Below, piece after piece: positions 9,149 through 16,688 of a stretch of DNA of 44,976 nucleotides; within the stretch, counting starts at the first letter, position 1; every line of letters starts with the position of its first letter. The notes under the pieces are model-generated. The model was not told the origin of the DNA. It was given only the letters and a program-made list of their open reading frames with translations, and made no database searches. The stretch is from positions 1-44,976 of the forward strand of contig NZ_BOVJ01000023.1 of assembly GCF_018403665.1 (NCBI RefSeq), written 5' to 3'. A program made the position numbers and the translations under genes. This stretch comes from Paenibacillus cisolokensis (GTDB lineage: Bacteria; Bacillota; Bacilli; Paenibacillales; Paenibacillaceae).

Positions 9149-10306
9149 TCAATTCCTCCAGTCTATCGCGATCGTGGCGCCGGTGCGTTCCGATTCGAGC
9201 GCGGCGGTGAAGACGCGATGGCTGTCCGCCGCCTCTTCCGGCGTGGCGCAGCGGAACGGCTGCCGCATCTTGCCGGGATGCGCGATCTCGTCGCAAAACG
9301 CCGCCCACATCTGCAAAATCGAATCGGAAAAACCGAATTCGAAGATGGAGCCGGTAATGGTCCCGTAGGCCGACCGGTAAGGCGCATCGGCGACGTGCCA
9401 GGCTTGCTCTCCGCCCGGCTCGTACGGGAGCGACGCGACCTGCTTCGGATTTTTCGTCGAAAATTCGGCCGAGAAAGCGGTTCCGCAAATGCGGATAAAC
9501 CATGTATTCGCATGACCCGGCGCGATCCGCTTCATCGACAGCAGCATCGGGAACTGCTGATCGGCCGTCTTCACCTCGCATGCCAGTATCGCATTGTCCC
9601 ACGTCTCACAAGGGGCCGTCCCGCCTTCGCCGTCCGGCCGCTCCTCCATAATCTTGCTAAGCAAGGCCCGAACGCTGGCCGGCTTCCAGCCGAAGCGCAG
9701 CGGCAGATGCAGCACATGCATGCCCAGATCGCCCATGCAGCCGTAATCGCCGTTCGTGGCCGTCCGGCGCTTCCAGTTGATCGGCTTCGTCGGGTCCAGG
9801 TCGCTGGAATGCCAGAACCCCGCTTCTACCTCGATAATGCGGCCGAACCGGCCTTCCCCTACCCACCGGATGATTTGCTGCGCCCCGGGAAAGAACGGGA
9901 ACTCCGACGAGCAGCGGACAATGACCCCGGGATGCGCATCAATCGCGGCCTGAATGGCGGCGTTCGCTTCCCGGTCGATGCCGAACGGCTTCTCGCCGAG
10001 CAGATGCTTGCCCGCCTTGACGATGTCGATGTAAATCCGTTCATGCAAATGATGCGGAACGGCGCAATATACCGCCTCTACAGACGAATCGGCGAGCAGC
10101 TCCCGGTAGTCCGAATAGACGTTCTCCACCGTCGGCACCCGGTCCTTGAACCACTGGGCGGCGGCAGGGACGGGATCGCTTACTGCGACGATACGCGGCT
10201 CGACGTCCATATCCGTCAGATGGCACCAGCGCGCCGCCGCGCTGGCGAACTCCTTGCCCATCAGGCCGCAGCCGATGACGCCGAATCGGATAATGCGCTT
10301 CTTCAT
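9149..10306 (-). CDS. Gfo/Idh/MocA-family NAD(P)-dependent oxidoreductase
   Basis: A 385-residue dehydrogenase of the Gfo/Idh/MocA family, acting on sugars or inositols. The Rossmann nucleotide-binding loop is 'RFGVIGCGLMGKEFASAA' at the N-terminus. The characteristic 'LLGEKPFGID' motif (EKP lysine, about residue 105) and the C-terminal alpha/beta domain with 'DYGCMGDLGMHVLHLPL' (GxxxDxGxH-like catalytic region) are present. The ATG at 10306 overlaps the aldolase stop (ATGA) and follows GGGGAGAC. It is the second gene of the aldolase-dehydrogenase-kinase-isomerase operon. Oxidation of a sugar before isomerisation or cleavage is the likely role. Confidence 0.9.
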   Translation of the reverse strand: MKKRIIRFGVIGCGLMGKEFASAAARWCHLTDMDVEPRIVAVSDPVPAAAQWFKDRVPTVENVYSDYRELLADSSVEAVYCAVPHHLHERIYIDIVKAGKHLLGEKPFGIDREANAAIQAAIDAHPGVIVRCSSEFPFFPGAQQIIRWVGEGRFGRIIEVEAGFWHSSDLDPTKPINWKRRTATNGDYGCMGDLGMHVLHLPLRFGWKPASVRALLSKIMEERPDGEGGTAPCETWDNAILACEVKTADQQFPMLLSMKRIAPGHANTWFIRICGTAFSAEFSTKNPKQVASLPYEPGGEQAWHVADAPYRSAYGTITGSIFEFGFSDSILQMWAAFCDEIAHPGKMRQPFRCATPEEAADSHRVFTAALESERTGATIAIDWRN

Positions 10307-11146
10307 CGGACGTCTCCCCTTTCCAGTATGGCGAGCGCCTCCTCCGCGGAAGCGCCTTCATGGACGACCGCCATCAGCGCCGCGGTCATGCCGGCCGGAT
10401 TCGGGTGCTGGATTACGTTGCGCCCGTATACGATCCCCGATGCGCCCTGCTTCATCAGTTCTACCGTCCGCCCGATAATTTCCCGATCGCCGGCTCTGCC
10501 GCCGCCGCGCACCAGCACCGGCACTCCGGAAGCGATTTCAATTACGCGGTGATACTCGGTCACATCGTCGCACGGGTCGGCCTTGATGATATCGGCTCCA
10601 AGCTCCACCGCCTGCCGGACGAGCGGCATAATTTGCGGATGTCGCCATCGACCATGTAGCCGCCCTTCGCCTCGTTCGGGAGCATGACGAGCGGCTCCAC
10701 CATCAGCGGCATGCCGTAGCGCTCGCATTCGGTCTTGAGCATCATCACGTTGCGGACGCATTGGCGGTGCAGCTCCGGCTGGCCGGGCAGCAGCAGCAGA
10801 TTGACGCAGACCGCCACCGCGTCGAGCTGCACCGCCTGCTCGGCGGCGCGGTCGATCAGCTCGCTGAACAGCACGCTTGGCAGCGCGCTGCCGTAGATGT
10901 TGGCCGCGTCGGTCCGCAAGACGAGACCGGGCTTGCGCTTGCCGGGAATCTCTTGCAGAAGGCGCGCCTGGCCTGCGCTCAGCTGCACGCAGTCGGGTCC
11001 TGCCCGAACGATCGTTTCGACCGCCTGTTTCATATTTTCAATGCCGGACAAGAAGGAGTGCTCATTGAAAAACCGTGGTCGATCGCGACGTCGAAGCATT
11101 TGCCCCGTTCGCTGAACATGCGGTTCATCCTTACCTTATTGGACAT
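10303..11146 (-). CDS. DhnA-type class I aldolase (two frameshifts)
   Basis: About 281 residues when two missing bases are restored. A (beta/alpha)8-barrel aldolase of the DhnA/Cgl0159-like class. 'CFDVAIDHGFFNEHSF' gives the N-terminal Asp-His motif, 'ADIIKADP' carries the probable Schiff-base lysine, and 'GIVYGRNVIQHPNP' is the phosphate-binding end. Start ATG 11146 gives MSNKVRMNRMFSERG, with AAAGGAG 12 bases upstream. Breaks occur at a T5 run (A5 on plus, 11068-11072; six restores HGFFNEHS) and an A3 run (10632-10634; four restores DIRKIMPL). It is the first gene of the sugar operon, behind a promoter and a large palindrome. The exact substrate is unknown, presumably a ketose (bis)phosphate. 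Confidence 0.82.
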
Positions 11147-11170
11147 GATCGCCGACCGCTCCTTTATTTG

Positions 11171-11203
11171 TTTATTTCGAACATATAATGTTCTAATTAA
11201 ACA
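11171..11203. promoter_or_regulatory. 33-bp palindromic operator before the sugar operon
   Basis: Near-perfect dyad with core GAACAT-NNN-ATGTTC and outer arms GTTT...AAAC: 13 of 15 arm positions pair. It sits 25 bp upstream of the aldolase ATG and just downstream of the predicted -10, a position for repression by a dimeric sugar-responsive regulator (GntR, LacI or DeoR type). No such regulator is encoded next to the operon. Confidence 0.6.
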
Positions 11204-11206
11204 AAA

Positions 11207-11234
11207 TACTAGTGCATCTCCCGTTCGTTGTCCA
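11207..11234 (-). promoter_or_regulatory. Predicted promoter of the sugar operon
   Basis: Minus strand: TGGACA (11229-11234), 16-bp spacer, TAGTAT (11207-11212). The -35 is close to consensus and the -10 moderate. The 33-bp palindrome begins a few bases downstream of the -10, supporting a regulated start here. The region 11235-11439 shows no gene. Confidence 0.45.
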
Positions 11235-11439
11235 GCAAAAATTGGATTCCGCCAAAGTCGCAATATTCCTCACGCGCGCGCATGCCCCGAACCCGCGATG
11301 AAAGGATCCGGCCAATAGAGCTGCGTTCTGCCGTTATTTGCAGTCATTTCGAGATGATCCGCACTTTCCGGCATGCAACTTATACCCGAATCGGCCTCCT
11401 CTTACGCAAAAACGGACCGAAGCATCGACCGTACCGCAC

Positions 11440-11483
11440 AAAAAAGCTTGCCCGAAGCCGTCCTGCGACGACTACGGGCAAGC
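11440..11483 (-). terminator. Intrinsic terminator of the SRPBCC-ArsR operon
   Basis: GCTTGCCCG (11446-11454) and CGGGCAAGC (11475-11483) form a perfect 9-bp stem. On the minus strand the second arm is followed by six T residues (11440-11445). It lies immediately after the arsR-like stop codon at 11485. Confidence 0.85.
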
Positions 11484-11484
11484 C

Positions 11485-11850
11485 TCAAAAATTGGCGCCG
11501 GATTGTTCTTCCTCTCCCCCGGCCGCATCGTCTTTCGTTTCCACATAACGCTGCAAGGCCGCCAACTTATTGGCCCAAAACCGCTCGTAATAGGCAAGCC
11601 ATCGCTTGAGCTCCAGCAACGGCTCGGGCTCGAGCCGGTACCGCATCTCCCTCCCCGACTTTCGCCCCTTCACCAGCCCCGCCTCCGACAGCACGCGCAG
11701 ATGCTTGGAAACGGCCGTCCGGCTCATCGGAAAGCGGACGCTGATGGCGGTCACCGGCAATTCGCGGTCGGCCAACAGTTTTAACAGCTCGCGCCGGGTC
11801 GGATCGGCGATCGCCTGGAATACGTCATATTGGGGCTTGGCAGCGCGCAT
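11485..11850 (-). CDS. ArsR-family transcriptional regulator
   Basis: A 121-residue winged-helix repressor. The HTH region is 'FQAIADPTRRELLKLLADRE' then 'FPMSRTAVSKHLRVLSEAGL' and the wing 'GREMRYRLEPEPL'. The metal-binding CxC box of ArsR/SmtB sensors is absent, which places it in the metal-independent ArsR group commonly paired with AHSA1/SRPBCC proteins. ATG 11850 starts one base after the SRPBCC stop, with GGAGGG upstream, so the two are co-transcribed. It most likely autorepresses through the GAAACC-N4-GGTTTC operators at 12342-12394. Confidence 0.92.
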   Translation of the reverse strand: MRAAKPQYDVFQAIADPTRRELLKLLADRELPVTAISVRFPMSRTAVSKHLRVLSEAGLVKGRKSGREMRYRLEPEPLLELKRWLAYYERFWANKLAALQRYVETKDDAAGGEEEQSGANF

Positions 11851-11851
11851 C

Positions 11852-12277
11852 TCAGCCCTCCGCGTATTGCGCCAGCTTCCGCACGAGTCCGCCCCAGCCC
11901 TGATCCATCCGCTCCCGCACGTCCGTATGCGATTGATTGAACTTGGTGACCGTATCCGCGTCCCAGCCGGAATGGATAAGCGTGAATACCGTCTTGTCCC
12001 CGTCTGCCTCCAGCGCGAACGTGACCGTCCAATCTTTATCCCACCGGAACGACAGACGGTTCGGAGGATCCAATTCGATTACTTTGCACGGCGATTGGCC
12101 GAACGGGCCGGCTTCCAAAATAAATTCATAACCGAGCACGGGCTCGAACGTATTGGGCATAAACCAGGCGGCGATGCCCTCCGACGTCGCAACGGCGTCC
12201 CAAACTTTGTCGATTGGCGCGTTTATGACCAGCGTATGGCGGATATCCGGCAAAGCGGTTCCTTTATGGCTGTCCAA
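11852..12277 (-). CDS. SRPBCC (AHSA1-like) domain protein
   Basis: About 141 residues forming a START/AHSA1-type ligand-binding fold: 'TLVINAPIDKVWDAVATSEG' then 'WFMPN', 'YEFILEAG', 'SFRWDKD' and the C-terminal helix 'GWGGLVRKLAQYAEG'. Such proteins bind small hydrophobic molecules or act as chaperone activators; the role here is unknown. I choose TTG 12277 because AGGAGG lies nine bases upstream. The in-frame ATG at 12295 has no SD of its own. It precedes and is coupled to the ArsR gene, the usual arrangement for this pair, and its promoter carries two operators. Confidence 0.85.
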   Translation of the reverse strand: MDSHKGTALPDIRHTLVINAPIDKVWDAVATSEGIAAWFMPNTFEPVLGYEFILEAGPFGQSPCKVIELDPPNRLSFRWDKDWTVTFALEADGDKTVFTLIHSGWDADTVTKFNQSHTDVRERMDQGWGGLVRKLAQYAEG

Positions 12278-12341
12278 TTGCTCGTTCCTCCTCATCTTGA
12301 CGGTTTTCGCTGTCGGTTTCCTATCGTCAAACCGATTATGC

Positions 12342-12401
12342 GAAACCATTTGGTTTCATATCGCCGTTCCCATTATACGAAACCTTTTGGTTTCATGTCA
12401 A
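12342..12401 (-). promoter_or_regulatory. Promoter with twin GAAACC-N4-GGTTTC operators
   Basis: Minus strand: perfect -35 TTGACA (12396-12401), 18-bp spacer, perfect -10 TATAAT (12372-12377). One operator, GAAACCTTTTGGTTTC (12379-12394), fills the spacer. A second, GAAACCATTTGGTTTC (12342-12357), lies 37 bp downstream in the leader. A repressor here would block polymerase directly, and the ArsR protein of this operon is the natural candidate. Confidence 0.8.
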
Positions 12402-12501
12402 ACCGATAAAAAAGCGGCCGAAAATGCCGCAGGCGAAAACCGTTGAAGGAATGAAGACGCTCCGCTCCGAAATAAATACTCGAAACGAGGAGGGGAAAAC
12501 G

Positions 12502-13497
12502 ATGAGCCGCGATTTGCTGCAAGAGATCGCCGACGTGATGCGTGCCGAGTGGAATATCGCCATTGCCGGCTCGAGGCCGATTCGCCGGGGGTATATGAAC
12601 GAGAAATGGATGCTGCAGACGAATGCCGGACCGCTGTTCGTCAAGAGCTATCATCCGGAGCGGTACCGCAAGCATCAGGAGACCGTTTGGCGGGAAATCG
12701 GCCAGGCGCTTCGCCTGCAAGCGGCGTTCCGCCAAGCGGGAGGCGCCTGCCCGGCATTGCTGGAAGCCGGCGGACAGCGGCTGCTGCACCGGACGGCTTC
12801 GGGCCGGATGTTCGTCGTTATGACCGGCTGTCCGGGAAGGATGGTCCCGGCCGGCAAGGCTACCCCGGAGCAAATGCGCAGCCTCGGCGCCGCCGCAGCT
12901 TTCATGCATGCCGTCTGGAATGATGGAAATCTTGCCGCGGCGGCGGAGGAACGTCCGGCACAGCCGCTGTGGACCGTTGACCTGCCTGGCTTGATGAAGA
13001 AGTGGGAGCAGCGGCAGGAAGAAGCCGCCGGCGCACCGGCGGCGACGCTGCAAGCGCTGCAGCTTCAACGGAGCATAATCGGGCGGCTCGTTCCGGGCGA
13101 ATGGGCGGACGAATGCCCGGGCTGGACCCACCTCGATCTGTGGGCCGACAATTTGCTGTTCGAGTCGGACAAGCTGGCCGCCATCGTCGATTTCGACCGC
13201 GTCCGCTATTCGCATCCGATGCTCGATCTCGGACGGGCCGTTCTGTCGTTAACGCTGGATCGCGGCGCCTTCCGCCGGGAAGCGGCCGCCGCGCTTGCCG
13301 AAGGATACCGGCAAATTCGGCCGCTGGCGAAAGGCCGGCTGCTGCATGCCGTACGGCACGCCTGGCTCGTCGAATCGTTCTGGTGGATTCGTCCCGGCAT
13401 GGATCGGTTTAGCACCGCTCCGCACCGGTTCGCCCGCGAAATGCTGTGGACGGCCGGCCAATGGGACGAGCTGGAACACGTGCTCGGGAATATTTGA
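12502..13497 (+). CDS. Aminoglycoside-phosphotransferase-fold kinase (CotS/APH-like)
   Basis: A 331-residue kinase-like protein with the APH/choline-kinase fold. The catalytic loop 'WTHLDLWADNLLF' (HxDxxxxN) and the metal-binding 'AAIVDFDRVRYSHPMLDLG' are intact near residues 210-245, and 'GPLFVKSYHPERY' holds the ATP-binding lysine. The closest types are CotS-like spore proteins and phosphotransferases of unknown substrate; nothing indicates antibiotic resistance. I start at ATG 12502, preceded by AGGAGGGG, rather than the upstream ATGs at 12424 and 12451, which have no SD. It diverges from the SRPBCC-ArsR promoter and converges on the TetR gene with a 14-bp gap. Confidence 0.8.
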   Translation: MSRDLLQEIADVMRAEWNIAIAGSRPIRRGYMNEKWMLQTNAGPLFVKSYHPERYRKHQETVWREIGQALRLQAAFRQAGGACPALLEAGGQRLLHRTASGRMFVVMTGCPGRMVPAGKATPEQMRSLGAAAAFMHAVWNDGNLAAAAEERPAQPLWTVDLPGLMKKWEQRQEEAAGAPAATLQALQLQRSIIGRLVPGEWADECPGWTHLDLWADNLLFESDKLAAIVDFDRVRYSHPMLDLGRAVLSLTLDRGAFRREAAAALAEGYRQIRPLAKGRLLHAVRHAWLVESFWWIRPGMDRFSTAPHRFAREMLWTAGQWDELEHVLGNI

Positions 13498-13511
13498 GAA
13501 ACAAGGCTGCT

Positions 13512-14171
13512 TTACGGCGCCAACCCTTTCATAATAAAATTGATCGTCGCTTCGCGTTCGAGCTCATCATCCCATTTCGATTCATCCCGTCTTCCGACGA
13601 TGTCACGAAGCACGACATAACCGAGGATGGAAAACGCGGTGAGCCTTATAATCGTCAAAGAAGGCAGGTCGATCAATTTCCCCTCGGCCTTGAACTTGCT
13701 CACGATGGCGTCCAGCTTGCCTTTCACCTGGGAGAATATGAGATGTTCCAACTGCTCCTGAAGATCGGGATGAAACGGAATTTCCTGAACGATTATTTTG
13801 AACAGGCTGCGATTCTGGTTCAGGAATGCGATTCGGTTGTCGATCATCGCTCTCAGGAACTGGTCGAAACTTTCATAATCGGAATCCAGCACTTCCCGTA
13901 TTTCCCGCACCACGAACGGAGCCAGCAGCTTCACCATCGCGGGCGTCACGATCGACAGCAGCAAATCTTTCTTGGTTTTGTAATGGCGAAAAATGGTCCC
14001 CTCCGCCACGCCGGCCCGCTGCGCGATTTCACTCGTCGAAGACGCCGCATAGCCTTTTTCCGCGAACACATCGATAGCCGCTTTGAAAATTCGGGCTTGT
14101 TTTTCCGTCATTCTGGCTCCGGAATCGCCATGAAGCAGCTCCTCCATCCAAGGCTCCAGCGGTTTCGTCAT
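13512..14171 (-). CDS. TetR-family transcriptional regulator
   Basis: A 219-residue regulator with an N-terminal HTH ('IFKAAIDVFAEKGYAASSTS' then 'AQRAGVAEGTIFRHYKTKKD') and a variable ligand-binding C-terminus. ATG 14171 is preceded by AAGGAGTTAGG. The frame is open to 14297, but that part overlaps the permease end. It is the last gene of the minus-strand ATPase-permease-TetR unit and probably represses it through the TGAGT/ACTCA dyads at 16021-16087, releasing when the exporter substrate binds. The substrate is unknown. Confidence 0.9.
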   Translation of the reverse strand: MTKPLEPWMEELLHGDSGARMTEKQARIFKAAIDVFAEKGYAASSTSEIAQRAGVAEGTIFRHYKTKKDLLLSIVTPAMVKLLAPFVVREIREVLDSDYESFDQFLRAMIDNRIAFLNQNRSLFKIIVQEIPFHPDLQEQLEHLIFSQVKGKLDAIVSKFKAEGKLIDLPSLTIIRLTAFSILGYVVLRDIVGRRDESKWDDELEREATINFIMKGLAP

Positions 14172-14223
14172 TTTACCTAACTCCTTATCGGTCCTTCTGA
14201 AAAACCGTTCCTTTTCATCATCA

Positions 14224-15241
14224 TTATATCGCTCGCTGTTTCCGCAAAACAACAATATTGAGCAGCGCGAAGACGGCGGAGAAGCCGAGCAGCACATAGA
14301 TGTCGAGCTGAATCGAGCCGATCCCTTCCCCGCGAATCATGACGCCCCTCATCGCGTCCGCGCCGTAGAAGAGCGGCATGATATAACTCAGCTTCTGCAG
14401 CCAGGGACTCATCGAGTCCAGCGGGAACAGCCCGGAGAAAAACACTTGCGGCACGATGACAAGCGGAATGAACTGAATCATCTGAAGTTCGCTGCCGGCA
14501 TAAGTCGAGAGCAGCGTGCCGAGCGTCAGCGCCGTCAAAGTGAGCAGCAGGTTGATCAGCAGCACGAGCCAGAAGGAACCGGCCATGTACATCCCTAACA
14601 CACCAACCGAGAAAGAGGTGATCAGCGTCGATTGGAGCAGGGTGAACACGCCGAAGCCCAGCAGATACCCGCCGACAATTTCGGCCGGACGAATCGGCGT
14701 AGCCAGCAATCTTTCCAGCGTTCCGGTCGTGCGCTCGCGCAGAAGGGAAATGCCGGCAATGAGAAAGACGAAGAAAAGGAAAAAATCCGATCAGCACCGG
14801 TCCGAACGAATCGAACGAAGACAGATCCGCATTGCCGTGCAAATACGTTATATCCGGCTGAAACGCCGGGGCCTGGTTCTGCATAACCTGCTGCATCAAG
14901 AGCAGAACGGCTTTACTCATCGAAGGATCGCTGCCTTCCAGCACGATCGCCGGCTTTCCATCAGAAAACGACAGGACGGCATCCAATTCCCCTTCCTTCA
15001 GAGCCTGCTCCGCATCATCCGGACTGTCATAGAAAACGACACGGGCGCCGGCGTCCGCAAGCTGCCGGTTCAATTGCTCCGGCATTTGAACCGTACCGAT
15101 GTCCGGAGTGACCGGCTGGCCGTTAAAAATAAAATGAACCAGCGTCAATACAAGCAGCGGGGCGAGAAAAATCAACGCCATCGTACGCTTGTCGCGAACA
15201 AATTGGCGAATGATCCGAATGGCGAGCGCACGCGTTCTCAT
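14224..15241 (-). CDS. ABC-2 type exporter permease (one frameshift)
   Basis: About 338 residues once the frame is restored. An N-terminal membrane helix 'MALIFLAPLLVLTLVHFIF' is followed by a large extracellular domain (about residues 45-165) and then five C-terminal helices, including 'LLATPIRPAEIVGGYLLGFG', the ABC-2 hallmark. ATG 15241 overlaps the ATPase stop (ATGA) after GGGGAGGGG. The frame shifts at a T6 run (A6 on plus, 14780-14785): one T fewer gives IGFFLFFVFLIAGISLLRER, joining the halves. It exports an unknown substrate, probably a drug, lipid or peptide, with the adjacent ATPase. Confidence 0.82.
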
Positions 15242-15999
15242 GCTTGATCCCCTCCCCCGAGAACAATGAATGCCTCTTCGAGCGTAGCCGCCCCGCTCTG
15301 CGTCTTGAGCGCCTCCGGAGAATCGACGGCTGTCAGGCGGCCGTTCCGAATCAGGCCGATCCGGTCGCATTTGTCCGCTTCATCCATGACATGCGTCGTC
15401 AGGATGATCGTCGTCCCCCGATCCCGCAGGGCGAACAGCTCCTTCCATATCGATTGCCGCAATAACGGATCGATGCCGACCGTCGGCTCGTCGAGCACAA
15501 GCAGTTCCGGATCGTGCAAAAGCGCAATGGCAAGCGACAGCCGCCGCTTCATCCCGCCGGAATAGGCGGCGACGGGTTTGTTCATATGATCGGTCAGATC
15601 GACGATGCGCATCGCTGCCTGTATGCGCTCTTGGCGACGGGCGCCGGACAATCCGTAAAGCGAGGCGAAAAAGAGCAGATTTTCGCGTGCGGTCAGTTCG
15701 TTATACAGCGCGTCCGATTGCGCCATATACCCGAACCGGCCGAGCAAGGCAAGACGGGGCATCCGTTCGCCGAAAACATGGACGGTCCCGCCGTCCGCCT
15801 TCTCGATGCCGGTAATCAGCTTGATCAGCGTCGTCTTGCCGGAGCCGGAGGGGCCGAGCAATCCGAACAATTCGCCGCGCCCGACCTGCAGCGTTATACG
15901 TTCCAGAATCGTGCGCTCCCCGTATTTGCGCGTCAAATCGCGAATCTCCACAACCGGGGAAGAGGCGGAGGCGGCATTTCCTGCAACGCTCGCAACCAT
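15238..15999 (-). CDS. ABC exporter ATP-binding protein
   Basis: A 253-residue ATPase: Walker A GPSGSGKTT, Q-loop 'YMAQSDALYNELTARENL', signature YSGGMKRRLSLA, Walker B 'LLVLDEPTVGIDP' and H-loop 'ILTTHVMDEA'. The 'SGGMKRR' signature is typical of ABC-2 drug or lipid exporters. I place the start at ATG 15999, with AAGGATG upstream. In-frame ATGs at 16044 and 16035 fall on or upstream of the operator and overlap the predicted -10, so they are unlikely. It is the first gene of the exporter operon. Confidence 0.88.
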   Translation of the reverse strand: MVASVAGNAASASSPVVEIRDLTRKYGERTILERITLQVGRGELFGLLGPSGSGKTTLIKLITGIEKADGGTVHVFGERMPRLALLGRFGYMAQSDALYNELTARENLLFFASLYGLSGARRQERIQAAMRIVDLTDHMNKPVAAYSGGMKRRLSLAIALLHDPELLVLDEPTVGIDPLLRQSIWKELFALRDRGTTIILTTHVMDEADKCDRIGLIRNGRLTAVDSPEALKTQSGAATLEEAFIVLGGGDQA

Positions 16000-16017
16000 G
16001 AAAGACACATCCTTTCG

Positions 16018-16090
16018 AAGTGAGTAATCACTCATTTTCTTCATTATATGCGATCGACCGTGCGTTTGGGAAGTGAGTACTCGCTCATTT
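16018..16090 (-). promoter_or_regulatory. Exporter promoter flanked by two TetR-type operators
   Basis: TGAGTAATCACTCA (16021-16034) and TGAGTACTCGCTCA (16074-16087), each framed by AAG...TTTT, lie 53 bp apart. Between them on the minus strand is a perfect -10 TATAAT (16043-16048) with a weak -35 (TTCCCA, about 16067-16072). One site covers the start region and the other abuts the -35, a good layout for repression by the operon's own TetR protein. Confidence 0.7.
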
Positions 16091-16185
16091 TAAAGCAAAA
16101 ATGGATTGGCTGGGCATGGGCATCGCTTAATTACAATGGTGAAATGGATCGCATACGCATGCTCCTACCCGAGGTGCGACCGTTC

Positions 16186-16375
16186 CTATTGTATTCTGTA
16201 CAACGGAATACCGTTTGGCCTCCCTTATTCGGGCACTTCATTGTATTTTGTACAATAGGTTGTCGTCCAAAGCGCTTAATTCCGGTGTTTCGGCCTATTC
16301 TATTGCATATTTTACAATGAAACGCCGATTATAAGCCCGTTATCGGACATTCTACTGTATGTTGTACAATGAATT
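16186..16375. repeat. Four imperfect TTGTA...TACAA palindromes
   Basis: Variants of ATTGTATTTTGTACAAT occur at about 16187, 16240, 16302 and 16354, spaced 53, 62 and 52 bp. Each is a short hairpin-forming dyad, and the intervening sequences (for example CGTTTGGCC, CGGTGTTTCGGCC) are partly alike. No gene is seen between 16091 and 16688. Confidence 0.5.
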
Positions 16376-16440
16376 GCGATTAAAATCGAGTAGGAGGGGG
16401 CGACCACCCCCATCCTCTCGCACCACCAAGCATGCAGGTT

Positions 16441-16685
16441 CGCACTAAGCAGCTCCAAACGGACACCCACAGGGACGCACTAAGCAGCTCCACACGGATA
16501 CTCGCGGGGACGCACTAGACAGCTCCACACGGATACCCGCGGGGACGCACTAGGCAACTCCTTACGGATACCCGCGGGGACGCACTAGACAGCTCCATAC
16601 GAATACCCACAGGGACGCACTAAGCAACTCCAAACGGACACCCGCGGGGACGCACTTGGCGGCTTCACACGGAACCGCCCGTTCC
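16441..16685. repeat. 35-bp tandem repeat, seven copies
   Basis: CGCACTA (CGCACTT in the last copy) starts at 16441, 16476, 16511, 16546, 16581, 16616 and 16651, an exact 35-bp period. Each unit runs CGCACTAAGCAGCTCC, (A)ACGGA(T/C)A, CCCGCGGGGA, with one to five substitutions between copies. There are no unique spacers, so it is not CRISPR. The period is not a multiple of three, so it is not a peptide repeat. It ends just past the 3' end of the gene stopping at 16689. Confidence 0.9.
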
Positions 16686-16688
16686 CGG

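Noticed and set aside
8528..10552. 674-codon plus-strand open frame
   Set aside because: It is antisense to the PfkB and Gfo/Idh genes, rich in Arg/Ala/Pro, lacks a ribosome binding site, and arises from GC-rich codon bias on the real minus-strand genes.
12502..13497. Aminoglycoside resistance gene
   Set aside because: Only the general kinase fold is conserved; nothing specific to known resistance enzymes is visible, and CotS-like or unknown substrates are more likely.
16441..16685. CRISPR array
   Set aside because: The 35-bp units are directly adjacent with no unique spacers, and no cas genes are in the window.
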